Positions 16,719 to 25,093 of a stretch of DNA of 64,000 nt are shown one piece after another. Location of the stretch: the NCBI GenBank assembly GCA_016235555.1, contig JACRKC010000001.1, positions 50,420 through 114,419 of the forward strand, written 5' to 3'. A program made the position numbers and the translations under genes. The DNA comes from Verrucomicrobiota bacterium. Lineage in GTDB: Bacteria > Verrucomicrobiota > Verrucomicrobiia > Opitutales > Opitutaceae. Under the pieces are notes generated by a model that searched no databases, had not been told where the DNA came from, and saw nothing but the letters and a program-made list of their open reading frames with translations. Position 1 is the first letter of the stretch; each line of letters begins with the position of its first letter.

Positions 16719-17858
16719 TCAGATCCCCAGAATCATCCGCAGGATGCCGACAACAGCCGCGAGCGGATTGCCACCGCCGCCGCTTCCACCTCCTCCTGGC
16801 ATCGGCGGCCCGCCGCCTCCGCCGCCAGATTGACCACCGGCGGATCCACCGCCGCCTGACGAGCCGCCGCCCTGCTGCCCTCCTTGGCTGCCCCCTTGGG
16901 AGCCGCCCTGCTGGCCACCTTGCCCACCCTGCCCCATGGCGACATTGCCGCCGCGAGAATTTCCCTGGCCGCCCCCGCCACCACCCGTTGACGCCACCTT
17001 TTGCAGCCCGTCTTTGCCGGCACCCACGATGCCGTTTGGATCATCGCCCTCTCCGTCGCCACCCGCGCCGGATCCGGTGCCATTTTTGCCGCTCTTGCCA
17101 CCTTTGCCGGATTTGCCGCCACCCTGTCCATCACCTTCGCCAGAGCCATCGCCCGTGCCAGCGAGTTTCCCTTTTCCGGCGCCCTTGCCGTCTTTACCGT
17201 CGCCATCGCCGGAGCCGGTGCCATCGCCACCGGCCCCTGTCTTCCCTAATCCACCTTTGCCATCCCCATCCGGATTCGTGCCATAGCGATAGTCGTCGGC
17301 ACCATTCGGAATGCCATCTCCGTCGACGTCGCCGTCCTGATCATTTGGAATTCCATCGCCGTCCATGTCGGGGTCCTTGGAGTTCGGTATTCCGTCACCA
17401 TCCAAATCTCCATCCGGTCCGCTCTTTCCGTCCTTGGAAATTCTCGTTCCACCGCCGCCCGCACCCCCTCCGCGTTCGCCACCGCCACCTTTTCCGTAGA
17501 CCCCGGAGTAGGTGAACTTCACGTAGTCGACCTGGCTGGTGCTCAGCGTCTGCCGGTTGCGGATGGCCGCATCGCGCACCGCTTCCATATCCCATTTCTT
17601 TTTTCGCGCGGCCTCACTGTCCGCGAGCGGACCGAACATGAAGGTCAGGTTCTCGTGTTTGTAACGCACATACCAACCCTCGTCGCTGGGTCCCAGCCCG
17701 GTGACATCGATGCCGGCATACTTCTGCTTGAACGCCGCCGCCTCGAGATTCCACAGATCATCAATGGCCTCGACGGGATAAATGAAGGTTACTGCGCGGG
17801 CCGCGGTAGCGAATACGATCGCGAAGAGAGGAAGGAGGTAACTGCGTTTGGGGTTCAC
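16719..17858 (-). CDS. Secreted Gly-rich protein with calcium-type DxDGDG repeats
   Basis: A 379-residue protein with a signal peptide (LLPLFAIVFATAARA). Residues 23-120 form a compact domain of unknown family. Residues 150-200 hold three or four thrombospondin type 3-like acidic repeats (DLDGDGIPNS, DMDGDGIPND, DVDGDGIPNG), which in known proteins bind calcium. The remainder to about 355 is Gly/Ser/Gln-rich with GDG and GGQ runs. The last 20 residues are hydrophobic (NPLAAVVGILRMILGI), a possible C-terminal anchor or sorting signal. It is the third gene of an operon, 18 bp after the second Gly-rich gene. Function unknown; an extracellular matrix or surface role is inferred. Confidence 0.75.
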   Translation of the reverse strand: MNPKRSYLLPLFAIVFATAARAVTFIYPVEAIDDLWNLEAAAFKQKYAGIDVTGLGPSDEGWYVRYKHENLTFMFGPLADSEAARKKKWDMEAVRDAAIRNRQTLSTSQVDYVKFTYSGVYGKGGGGERGGGAGGGGTRISKDGKSGPDGDLDGDGIPNSKDPDMDGDGIPNDQDGDVDGDGIPNGADDYRYGTNPDGDGKGGLGKTGAGGDGTGSGDGDGKDGKGAGKGKLAGTGDGSGEGDGQGGGKSGKGGKSGKNGTGSGAGGDGEGDDPNGIVGAGKDGLQKVASTGGGGGGQGNSRGGNVAMGQGGQGGQQGGSQGGSQGGQQGGGSSGGGGSAGGQSGGGGGGPPMPGGGGSGGGGNPLAAVVGILRMILGI

Positions 17859-17876
17859 GGGAAATGAAAGCTCGAG

Positions 17877-18692
17877 TCAAAGGCCCGACGGGACCACGCG
17901 GCCTTTTTCGACCCCTTTGTTCGAGTTGTCGCCTGCGCCTCCGCCGCCCTTTCCACCGCCGACCGCCTTCTCCATCTGTTGGGTAGACCCCGAGGAAACC
18001 GCGCCGCCGATCACGCCGGGGGCGTTCTGCGCGCCTTTTATCTGCATCCGGGAGTCGCCGATGGCGACCTGTCCGGGCTTGGGTGCAGCGGGCTCGCCGC
18101 CAACTCCGCCCGCATTGGCCTCGTCGGTCTTCAACTCTGCGACCTGGATCCCGCCCGCCTGGCCATTGGCCTGACTGGGGTCGACGGGCTGGCCTCCGGC
18201 AAGTCCCGCGCCTCCTTGCTGGCCCGGCTGAGCCCCTTGGGCACCCGGCGCACCTCCTGCGCCGCCCTGCGCCCCTGGGGGCATCGGCTGGCCGCCACTC
18301 CCGCCCCCTTGGGGCATTCCCATCGGTGGCATGCCCGATATCCCGGACGATCCTCCACCGCCCTGAGGCATATTGGGCAATTGTTGGCCACCACGCCCAC
18401 CGCCTTGCTGCGGCTGACCGCCCACCCGATCGTTCGTGGCGTTCGGATCCCCCGGAATCTCGAATTCGCCGAGCATCCCATATTCCGGTCGCTTTTCCAC
18501 TGGCTGCGCGGCGCCGTCCAAGAGGGCCGGATCAGGCAGCGACCCGCGGGCCGGCGGCCGAGCGCCGGCCTTTTGCGCCGTTGCGGAAGGCGAGACCGGG
18601 TCATTGCGCTCGCGAGGCGTCTGCGCATATGATTGCGACCCCAGCAGCACGGCCGAGACCGCGACGATTATCACTGACGCTTGAGGAGTCAT
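17877..18692 (-). CDS. Secreted Gly/Pro/Gln-rich protein, unknown function
   Basis: A 271-residue protein with a signal peptide cleaved after about residue 24 (SVIIVAVSAVLLGSQSYAQ). The middle (90-190) is low complexity, with repeated GGGGS, PMGMPQGGG and GAQGAQPGQQG. The ends are less biased: EYGMLGEFEIPGDPNATND before the Gly region and VAELKTDEANAGG after it. The ATG at 18692 lies 8 bp after the stop of the preceding TPR gene; an earlier ATG at 18728 would overlap that gene. No domain was recognised. It is the middle gene of the three-gene operon and was probably exported with its Gly-rich neighbour. Confidence 0.7.
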   Translation of the reverse strand: MTPQASVIIVAVSAVLLGSQSYAQTPRERNDPVSPSATAQKAGARPPARGSLPDPALLDGAAQPVEKRPEYGMLGEFEIPGDPNATNDRVGGQPQQGGGRGGQQLPNMPQGGGGSSGISGMPPMGMPQGGGSGGQPMPPGAQGGAGGAPGAQGAQPGQQGGAGLAGGQPVDPSQANGQAGGIQVAELKTDEANAGGVGGEPAAPKPGQVAIGDSRMQIKGAQNAPGVIGGAVSSGSTQQMEKAVGGGKGGGGAGDNSNKGVEKGRVVPSGL

Positions 18693-18700
18693 GGTGGCTT

Positions 18701-20407
18701 TTAGCTTCGATCCGAGGCGTATTGGCAAACCACGTTGACCACGGGGAGCCGAGTGCCAGCCCGCACCTGCAAGGTCAGGAGCACGTCTTGGTAGCCTTTG
18801 CGCATACCGCGAACAAGGTAGTTGCCCGGGAGAATCTTGAACGTCTCCGTCTCAAACTGCTTGGGTGCCCGGAAATTCGCGATCGAGACCCACGTCCTGC
18901 CGTCCGACTTGATCGTCACATCGACGGGCTGATTCTGCGCCATCAGCAACTGGTGCAGGCGCTCGGTCGCCTCGTCTGGCACGAGGTAGCTCGGCTTCGC
19001 CGCCATGGCGTCGTTGAAGCGTCGGATCGCAGCCTGAAACTCCGCCTTGTCGGCCAACTCGCGCGCCGCCTCCACGAAGGTCTTGTATTGCAACAGCGCG
19101 CGGATGACACCGCCGGCTCGAATAAATCCGTCCTTCGCATCGGCATGCTCAGGCTCGAGTTTTAGTGTGGCGGCGTATGCATCCCTCGCCTCCACCCACT
19201 GGCGCTCATTCTCGAAAGCGTAGGCCTTGTTCAACGACTTCTGCACCGCATCGCGGTGTTCGTTTTCACGAGCCGACTTCAACATAGCCTGCACGTCCGT
19301 GCGCTTGGGATCAACTTTCAGCGCGTTCTGCGCCTCGGCGATCGCCTTGGTCCAGTCCCGCCGCTTCACCGCCGCCTGCGCGGCGGAAAACGCCGCCTCG
19401 AATTTCGTCTCCTTCTCCAGCCGGTTGGCCCGGGCGACCCCGGCTTGCGCCGTCGCCGACATGCCGTCCAACGCGAACGCCTTTTGATAGGCCTCGGCCG
19501 CCAGTGTATACTGCGCCTGCTTCTCAAACGATTCTCCCTGCAACAGCAGCGCATAGACCCGGTCGATATTTTCCGCCCGTTTCAGCCCTTTCAATGCGAC
19601 TTCGTCTCCCGGCGATTTATCCAGCACCGCTTTGAAGGCCGCGGTCGCCTCCGCTTTCTGCCCCTTGGTCAGCGCCTGCTGCCCCTTCAGCAGATTCTCC
19701 GCCACATAGGCGGTCAGCGATCGCTCTGCCTTGGCGAGCTCGGCGAACCCATGATCGAATACTTCCTTCGCCGCCAGAAAGTTACCCTCGTCCAGCAGCT
19801 TGTTGCCCTGGCTCGCATCATCCAAGGCCGCTTCCAGTGTTCCGGGCGCCAGATTTCGCGCGACCTCCAGGTCTTTGATGCGCACCAGGATCGCACCCTT
19901 CTTTTGCGTGGCCTCCTGCTTGGTTTTGATATTGCGGCTGTAGGTCTCGATGTCGCGGTTCAGGGCATCGAGTGTCTGGAACGCCAGCGACCACTCGTGC
20001 GCCGCCAGGAGCCTTTGCCCATCCTGCAGTTGCTTTTGCAGCAGGATCAGACGCTGCAGCAGCGACGGATGGTCCTGAGGCATGCGTTGCACCGCCGCGA
20101 GCTGTTTTGACGCCGTCTCATGCGCGAGCTCGGCTTTCGACTGACTGACAAAGGCCGTGTTCGGATTCTCCGGCGCCATCGCCACGGCCTGCTCGGAGGC
20201 CGGTCGCAAAAACTGCGGTCCGACGATCAGGCGCGTGACGCGGATCACAATGCCCGCACCGAACAACAGACCGAAGAATCCACCCACCGTCCACAGCAGC
20301 ACGCGCTTCCACGTCCAGCGACGTTCATGGGCCTCACGGCCTGCGTCCGGATTCCAGTGAATGACACGACGTTTCCTGGCGGCGGATGATTCAAGTTCTT
20401 CGGCCAT
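18701..20407 (-). CDS. Membrane-anchored TPR protein with C-terminal PEGA-like domain
   Basis: A 568-residue protein with a short cytoplasmic N-terminus, one transmembrane helix at about 35-58 and a long TPR-rich part (120-470). Repeats include GQKAEATAAFKAVLDKSPGD, YTLAAEAYQKAFALDG and WTKAIAEAQNALKVDPK. The last 70 residues (VTIKSDGRTWVSIANFR and ILPGNYLVRGMRKGYQDV) look like a PEGA-type beta domain, a fold linked to surface or polysaccharide-associated proteins. It opens an operon with two secreted Gly-rich proteins, so it may be their assembly or anchoring partner. That role is inferred from position only. Confidence 0.75.
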   Translation of the reverse strand: MAEELESSAARKRRVIHWNPDAGREAHERRWTWKRVLLWTVGGFFGLLFGAGIVIRVTRLIVGPQFLRPASEQAVAMAPENPNTAFVSQSKAELAHETASKQLAAVQRMPQDHPSLLQRLILLQKQLQDGQRLLAAHEWSLAFQTLDALNRDIETYSRNIKTKQEATQKKGAILVRIKDLEVARNLAPGTLEAALDDASQGNKLLDEGNFLAAKEVFDHGFAELAKAERSLTAYVAENLLKGQQALTKGQKAEATAAFKAVLDKSPGDEVALKGLKRAENIDRVYALLLQGESFEKQAQYTLAAEAYQKAFALDGMSATAQAGVARANRLEKETKFEAAFSAAQAAVKRRDWTKAIAEAQNALKVDPKRTDVQAMLKSARENEHRDAVQKSLNKAYAFENERQWVEARDAYAATLKLEPEHADAKDGFIRAGGVIRALLQYKTFVEAARELADKAEFQAAIRRFNDAMAAKPSYLVPDEATERLHQLLMAQNQPVDVTIKSDGRTWVSIANFRAPKQFETETFKILPGNYLVRGMRKGYQDVLLTLQVRAGTRLPVVNVVCQYASDRS

Positions 20408-20781
20408 GGGCGTGGGCGGAATTTTGGGGCGGCTGGGGGGACGGACTCTACCCGTTAATAGTTACAAAATGGTTACCATGCGAAAAAGCATGGGCCTGCG
20501 ACACGGGCGACAATGCGTGGTTCACCGAAAAAAGCAAAAGTGATCTTGGCTCGCGGATTCTCTGGGGCGCCTCTCAGTTGCTTGCAGTCCGGAGAGAGCG
20601 ACGGCGCGGCGGTTTTCAATCGCCGAGCTTGGGCGCTTGGAAAAGCGCCCCTCCGCAGGGCAAGAAAGTGAGATGCGCCCGATTCTCTGCCACCTGCCCG
20701 CCGGCCATGGATCCTGGAGCAGTGCGCTTGCCAACTCGAGCGATCCGACTATCTCTCCCGCGAGCCAGCCGCCTCGACCAC
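20408..20781. other. 374-bp intergenic region between divergent units
   Basis: It separates the minus-strand TPR operon from the plus-strand M48 protease gene. The first 100 bp are less GC-rich than the surroundings and contain two small palindromes, ATGGTTACCAT at 20469-20479 and CATGC/GCATG at 20476-20491, possible operator sites. A REP-like doublet lies at 20593-20656. No convincing open frame or canonical promoter was found. Confidence 0.5.
20593..20656. repeat. REP-like inverted doublet (GGCGGTT word)
   Basis: The left unit contains GGCGGTT...AATCGCC. The right unit contains GGGCGCTT (20631-20638) and AAGCGCCC (20643-20650) with a GGAG foot on the opposite strand at 20654-20651. The two units face each other. 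The sequence is clearly related to the doublet at 45696-45759, which has the same stem words, so it is a dispersed repeat. Confidence 0.6.
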
Positions 20782-21612
20782 ATGAAACTCTCACTCCGTC
20801 TCGTCCTGCTCCCGGCTCTGGGCGGCACCGTCTTCCTCGGCGGATGCTACGAGGTTCCCGTCACCGGCCGGCGTGCGCTCAATATCGTGAGCGACCAGGA
20901 AATGGCGAAGATGAGCATCGCCATGTTCGACGACATGAAAGCCCGCTCACGGCTGTCCCGGGACAAGGAGAAGGTCGAACAGCTTCGTCGCGTTGGTGAA
21001 CGCCTCCGGCAGGCGATCCCTATTTGGGACATGCCCGATGCCGACTGGGAATTCGTCGTGTTCGAGGAGAAAAGCGTCAACGCCTTTGCGATGGCCGGCG
21101 GCAAAGTCGGCGTCTTTTCCGGCCTCTTCAAAATCATCGCCAATGACGACCAACTCGCCTCCGTGATCGGCCATGAGATCGCCCACGTGACAGCCAAGCA
21201 TGTGCATGAGTCATTCTCCCGGGCGATGGCGCTGGAAACGGTCGGCATGGTGGGCGGGGTGGCGATGATGGGCACCGGCATGTCGATCTTTGCCACGGAG
21301 TCATTGATGTCGATTTACGGACTCGGTGCCCATGCCGGGCAATTTGCCTTTGATCGCTCAAAGGAAAAGGAAGCCGACTATATTGGCATGATCTATATGG
21401 CCCGGGCGGGTTACAACCCGGAGGAATGCGCCAAGGTGCTTGAGAAGCTCGAGGAGTTGGAGACGACGGAACAAACGGCTGCCAAAGCCTCCTGGACCTC
21501 AACCCACCCGCCCAACCCGGAACGCATTGCCGCCCTGACCGAAACGCTCCCCAAGGCTTTCAGGGAGCAACAGAAGGCCAATCAGGTGATCACGCCAAAG
21601 GTGATCAAATAG
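20782..21612 (+). CDS. M48-family metallopeptidase lipoprotein (LoiP/BepA-like)
   Basis: A 276-residue protein with a lipoprotein signal ending LGGC. The zinc site HEIAH is at 131-135, followed downstream by the Glu-containing segment EKEADYIGM that supplies the third ligand in M48 peptidases. Homologues are periplasmic outer-membrane-associated proteases that clear misfolded outer membrane proteins. The ATG at 20782 is chosen because it starts the signal peptide; the longer frame from 20386 is unlikely. A strong terminator follows at 21638. Confidence 0.88.
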   Translation: MKLSLRLVLLPALGGTVFLGGCYEVPVTGRRALNIVSDQEMAKMSIAMFDDMKARSRLSRDKEKVEQLRRVGERLRQAIPIWDMPDADWEFVVFEEKSVNAFAMAGGKVGVFSGLFKIIANDDQLASVIGHEIAHVTAKHVHESFSRAMALETVGMVGGVAMMGTGMSIFATESLMSIYGLGAHAGQFAFDRSKEKEADYIGMIYMARAGYNPEECAKVLEKLEELETTEQTAAKASWTSTHPPNPERIAALTETLPKAFREQQKANQVITPKVIK

Positions 21613-21637
21613 CTCTGGCAGCAAATGGCGAAAACTC

Positions 21638-21675
21638 AAAAGGCCGGTCTCCGTTCGGAGCACCGGCCTTTTTCT
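21638..21675. terminator. Rho-independent terminator, probably bidirectional
   Basis: AAGGCCGGT and ACCGGCCTT pair around CTCCGTTCGGAG, which itself forms CTCCG/CGGAG closed by a TT loop. A T run follows on the plus strand, and TTTGAGTTTT follows on the minus strand. It separates the convergent M48 and Zn-peptidase genes. Confidence 0.88.
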
Positions 21676-21712
21676 GTTTTCAACTTCTCTACGTTTGCTT
21701 CCGGCTGCCGCC

Positions 21713-22417
21713 TTATTCGCGACGCGAGAGCAGGTAGAGCAGGTTGAGCAACGCGCTCACGAATGCGGCGACGTAAGTGAGCGCCGCGGCGTTGAGCGTG
21801 GCGTTGACGCCCGGCATCTCGTCGCGAGCGAGGATACCGAGGCCGACCAGCTTTTCCTTGGCGCGACGACTCGCGTCGAACTCGACCGGCAGCGTGATCA
21901 GCTGGAAGAGCGTCAGAACCGCATAGCAAATGATGGCCACATCGAGGATGACCCCCGTCAGGCCACGAATGAAGAACCAGCTCGCAAGAATCACGAACGG
22001 CAGGATGGTCGACACGATTTGCGTCGCCGGGACGAGCGCCATGCGGAGGTGCAGCATCGCATAGCCCTGCTTGTGCTGGATGGCATGGCCCGCTTCGTGT
22101 GCCGCCACACCCAACGCGGCGAGGCTCGTGCCGCGATAGTTTTCCGACGACAACACGAGCGTCTTGCTCATCGGGTTGTAATGGTCGGTGAGATGACCGT
22201 CGGTCTCCTCGATGGCCACGTCATCGATGCCCGCCTGGGCCATCACAGCCTCGGCGGCCTCGCGGCCTGTGATGCCACCACGCGAGGGAATCTCGGCGTT
22301 CTTGTTATAGGTGCTCGACACCTTGAACTGCGCGTAGAGTGAGAAAATGAGCACCAGAATGAAGAGGATCATGAAGACCCCCGGCGGCAGGAAAGCGAAG
22401 GCGAATGAAGTGGTCAT
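21713..22417 (-). CDS. Membrane zinc metallopeptidase (YugP/Zn_peptidase_2 family)
   Basis: A 234-residue integral membrane protein. It has a first helix at about 12-30 (VFMILFILVLIFSLYAQF), a cytosolic or periplasmic loop with NPMSKTLVLS, and the zinc motif HEAGH at 107-111. Two or three further helices follow, the last near the C-terminus. The arrangement and length fit the YugP family of neutral zinc metallopeptidases. Physiological substrates are unknown. The ATG at 22417 starts the first membrane segment; an upstream extension to 22633 is hydrophilic and unlikely. Confidence 0.87.
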   Translation of the reverse strand: MTTSFAFAFLPPGVFMILFILVLIFSLYAQFKVSSTYNKNAEIPSRGGITGREAAEAVMAQAGIDDVAIEETDGHLTDHYNPMSKTLVLSSENYRGTSLAALGVAAHEAGHAIQHKQGYAMLHLRMALVPATQIVSTILPFVILASWFFIRGLTGVILDVAIICYAVLTLFQLITLPVEFDASRRAKEKLVGLGILARDEMPGVNATLNAAALTYVAAFVSALLNLLYLLSRRE

Positions 22418-22480
22418 GTTTGAAGGATGTTGAAAGGTGTCTTTGGCGGTTGGACCGGCATGAACCGGGAACGCGCACAC

Positions 22481-22522
22481 GTTAAACAAAACGCGCGGTT
22501 TGCCAGTGCAAATCGCGCGTTT
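22481..22522 (-). terminator. Terminator after the oxidoreductase gene
   Basis: AAACGCGCGGTTTGC (22489-22503) and GCAAATCGCGCGTTT (22508-22522) form a 15-bp stem with one mismatch and a 4-nt loop. Read on the minus strand the stem is followed by TTTGTTTAACG, a plausible U-rich tail. It lies 46 bp downstream of the Gfo/Idh/MocA gene stop. Confidence 0.75.
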
Positions 22523-22568
22523 GGAAACGTGGCGAGGATTTTCTAGCCGTCCCGCTCCGGCGGCGCAC

Positions 22569-23717
22569 TCACCCGAGCTTCGGCACTTCGACCCAGCGGC
22601 GCTCCGCCCAGGACTTGAGGCCCAACTCGGCAAGTTGCACGCCCTTGGCGCCTTCGAGCAGCGACCATGGGAACGGATCGCCCTTCACCACGTGGCGCAG
22701 GAAGAGCTCCCACTGGACCTTGAACGCATTGTCGTAGACGCCTTGGTCGGGCACGCGCGTCCAGCCATCGAAATACTTGATCGGGCTGTCGATATCGGGA
22801 TTCCAGACGCAACGCGGCGTGGCGGAAAGGTGCTGCGCCGTGCAGTCGCGCAAACCGGCTACCGCCGTGCCGTGTGTGCCGTCGACCTGCAACGTCAGCA
22901 AATCGTCGCGGCGCACGCGCACGTCCCACGAGGAATTGAACTGGCAGATGATGCCGTTGGCCAATTCGAATGTCGCGTAGGCGGAATCGTCCGCGGAGCA
23001 TTTGTAGGGTTTACCGGCCTCGTCCCAGCGCTGCGGAATGTGCGTCGCACCGAGACAGGTCAGCGACTTCACCTCGCCGAAGAGATTTTGGATCACATAC
23101 TGCCAGTGGCAGAGCATATCGACGATGATGCCGCCGTCGTCCTCCTTGCGGTAGTTCCACGACGGCCGCTGCAACTTCTCGTGCTCGCCGGTGAACACCC
23201 AGTAACCGAACTCGCCGCGCACCGACAGAATCTTCCCGAAGAAGCCGGTATCGATGAGATACTTGAGCTTCAGCAGGCCCGGCAGCCAGAGCTTGTCCTG
23301 CACCACCCCGTTCTTCAGGCCGGCCGCGGTGACTTCCTTCGCCAGCGCGAGCGCCTCCGCCGAACTGGTGGCGGTCGGCTTCTCACAATAGATATGTTTC
23401 TTCGCCGCGATCGCCTTGCGCACGCCCACCGGGCGCTGGCCGGTCAGTGTGGCGTCGAAGTAGATCTGATTCGCCGGGTCAGCCAACGCGGCATCGAGAT
23501 TGGTCGAGCAGCGCTTCACGCCGGCCCGCGCTGCGAGCGCGGCCACCTTCGCTTCGTTGCGCCCGATCAGGATCGGATCGGGCAGAATGACCTCGGAGTC
23601 GCCGAGCTTGATGCCGCCCTGGTCGATGATCGCTTTGATCGAGCGCAGCAGGTGTTGATTCGTGCCCATGCGTCCCGTGACGCCGTTCATGATGATGCCG
23701 ACTTTGTGCGTGGTCAT
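22569..23717 (-). CDS. Gfo/Idh/MocA-family oxidoreductase
   Basis: A 382-residue NAD(P)-dependent dehydrogenase-like protein. The N-terminal Rossmann strand reads KVGIIMNGVTGRMGTNQH rather than a plain GxGxxG. The family signature EKPTA appears near residue 113, and the C-terminal alpha/beta domain contains GEFGYWVF and DDGGIIVDMLCHW. Members oxidise or reduce sugars, inositols and related compounds in the cytosol. The gene is divergent from an AraC regulator and close to a cupin gene, which suggests a sugar-catabolism role under AraC control. Substrate unknown. Confidence 0.87.
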   Translation of the reverse strand: MTTHKVGIIMNGVTGRMGTNQHLLRSIKAIIDQGGIKLGDSEVILPDPILIGRNEAKVAALAARAGVKRCSTNLDAALADPANQIYFDATLTGQRPVGVRKAIAAKKHIYCEKPTATSSAEALALAKEVTAAGLKNGVVQDKLWLPGLLKLKYLIDTGFFGKILSVRGEFGYWVFTGEHEKLQRPSWNYRKEDDGGIIVDMLCHWQYVIQNLFGEVKSLTCLGATHIPQRWDEAGKPYKCSADDSAYATFELANGIICQFNSSWDVRVRRDDLLTLQVDGTHGTAVAGLRDCTAQHLSATPRCVWNPDIDSPIKYFDGWTRVPDQGVYDNAFKVQWELFLRHVVKGDPFPWSLLEGAKGVQLAELGLKSWAERRWVEVPKLG

Positions 23718-23756
23718 GTCGTGGAAAGGAGGGTTTGAGGTTTCATCGAGTCTACG

Positions 23757-23779
23757 CCTAAGCGCCGGCTTGCGTTAGG
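23757..23779. promoter_or_regulatory. Palindromic candidate operator in a divergent intergenic region
   Basis: CCTAA at 23757-23761 and TTAGG at 23775-23779 frame GCGCCGGCTTGCG. The site lies between the divergent starts of the oxidoreductase and AraC genes, about 40 bp from each. It could be an AraC-type or other dimer site. The short arms make this uncertain. Confidence 0.25.
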
Positions 23780-23816
23780 ACAAACCCGACTTTTGCTAGC
23801 ACAATTCCGACCAGCC

Positions 23817-24578
23817 ATGCTCGCCTGGAGCCCCCTCCTCATCCAGCAGATCGAAATCCACGCGCTCGGCTTCGTCCTGCGCAAGCTCCAGCTCAACCGC
23901 CACCGCGACGCCGAGGTGGCGCCGCACGGCCACGCATTCGCGCAGCTCATCCTCTACCTCTCGGGCGAAGGTGTTCAAACCGTCAACGGTCGCCGCCGGC
24001 GTGCCCGTGCCGGGGACCTTTTTGTGATTCCAGCCGGCGTGCCGCACGGTTTTTCCGTCGTCGGACGCAGCCGGCCCCTTTGTCTCGTGCTCGACTACGA
24101 GAACGAAGGCGCGGGGCGCACGCGCTCGACGCACCGCACCCTCTCCCCCGGCACGCTCAACGAACTGCACACTCTCCTGTCGCGGGTGCCGCGCAAAGGC
24201 CGGCTCGCGCTGGCCGACTACCCGGCGATTTTGGCTGTGATCGCCCGCCTGCTGGATCATTCGCCGTCGCTCCCGCCACCGCCCCCGGGTTTGTTGGCGA
24301 AGCTGCGACCTCATCTACAGCCGGCCGGGCCGCTCCGCGAGGTCGCCCGGCACCTCGGTTACCACCCCGATCACTTGTGCCGAAAACTCAAACGCGAGTC
24401 CGGCCTCGGTCTGCGCGCCCTGCGCGATCGCATCCGGCTCGAAGCCGCCCAAGCCGCGCTCGGTTCCGAACCGACCATCGCCGAAGCCGCGACGCGCGCG
24501 GGGTTCGACGATCCCAACTACTTTTCCCGCTGGTTCCGTCGGCAAACCGGCAAAACGCCCACCGCGTGGCGAGCGTAA
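23817..24578 (+). CDS. AraC-family transcriptional regulator with cupin sensor domain
   Basis: A 253-residue regulator. The N-terminal cupin (about 20-100) contains HRDAEVAPHGHAFAQ and GDLFVIPAGVPHGF, a sugar-sensing double-stranded beta helix. The C-terminal half (about 155-253) has the two helix-turn-helix motifs of the AraC family, including HLGYHPDHLCRKLKRESG and AGFDDPNYFSRWFRRQTGKTP. It probably responds to a small ligand and controls the divergent oxidoreductase gene. The ATG at 23817 is preferred over TTG 23793 because it leads directly into the domain. Confidence 0.88.
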   Translation: MLAWSPLLIQQIEIHALGFVLRKLQLNRHRDAEVAPHGHAFAQLILYLSGEGVQTVNGRRRRARAGDLFVIPAGVPHGFSVVGRSRPLCLVLDYENEGAGRTRSTHRTLSPGTLNELHTLLSRVPRKGRLALADYPAILAVIARLLDHSPSLPPPPPGLLAKLRPHLQPAGPLREVARHLGYHPDHLCRKLKRESGLGLRALRDRIRLEAAQAALGSEPTIAEAATRAGFDDPNYFSRWFRRQTGKTPTAWRA

Positions 24579-24585
24579 GGCCCCC

Positions 24586-25041
24586 TCAGCCACCCGGTTT
24601 TTTGGTGCACTGCGGCTGCGCACCGGCCGGGAGCGGCGGGATGCCGCCCTCGCCGGCCTTCGGCAGCGTGCCGTTCAATTCCTGCCGCCAGTGCGCCACA
24701 TCGCCACCCGGGCAGTAGACATAGATCATGTGCATCGGCTCGTCGCCCGTGTTGGTGAGTTGGTGGAACTTGGTCGGCGGCATGAAAACGGCCTGCCCGG
24801 CCTTGATCGGGCTGCGTTCGTCGCCGACACAGATTTCGCCCTCGCCCTGCACGATGAAATAAACCTCCTCCTGCTCCTGGTTGTGCCACGGCACCTGGCC
24901 GCCTTTCGGCTCGAGGATGGAATAGCCCATCGAAAAGCCCTTGGCTGGAATCGGCTGGCCGAGCTGGCCCACCAGCCCACGGCCCCAACGCCGCGCGGGA
25001 AATGTGCCACCCGGAATCTTTGCGAGGTCGGCGATAATCAT
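24586..25041 (-). CDS. Cupin-domain protein
   Basis: A 151-residue single-domain cupin. Both cupin motifs can be seen: WHNQEQEEVYFIVQGEGEI (His and Glu metal ligands) and KFHQLTNTGDEPMHMIY. The protein lacks a signal peptide. Such proteins bind a metal and a small ligand, or act as isomerases, but the reaction is unknown. It is convergent with the AraC gene (7-bp gap) and in the same direction as the M3 peptidase upstream. Confidence 0.83.
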   Translation of the reverse strand: MIIADLAKIPGGTFPARRWGRGLVGQLGQPIPAKGFSMGYSILEPKGGQVPWHNQEQEEVYFIVQGEGEICVGDERSPIKAGQAVFMPPTKFHQLTNTGDEPMHMIYVYCPGGDVAHWRQELNGTLPKAGEGGIPPLPAGAQPQCTKKPGG

Positions 25042-25093
25042 AGGGGGCGACTTGTTGCGCGAGGGGGACGTGCGGCGCGAACTTTTTCTGCGG

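Noticed and set aside
16719..18692. The Gly-rich region as a noncoding microsatellite array
   Set aside because: Both frames carry signal peptides, correct spacing and an upstream cotranscribed gene, so they are coding.
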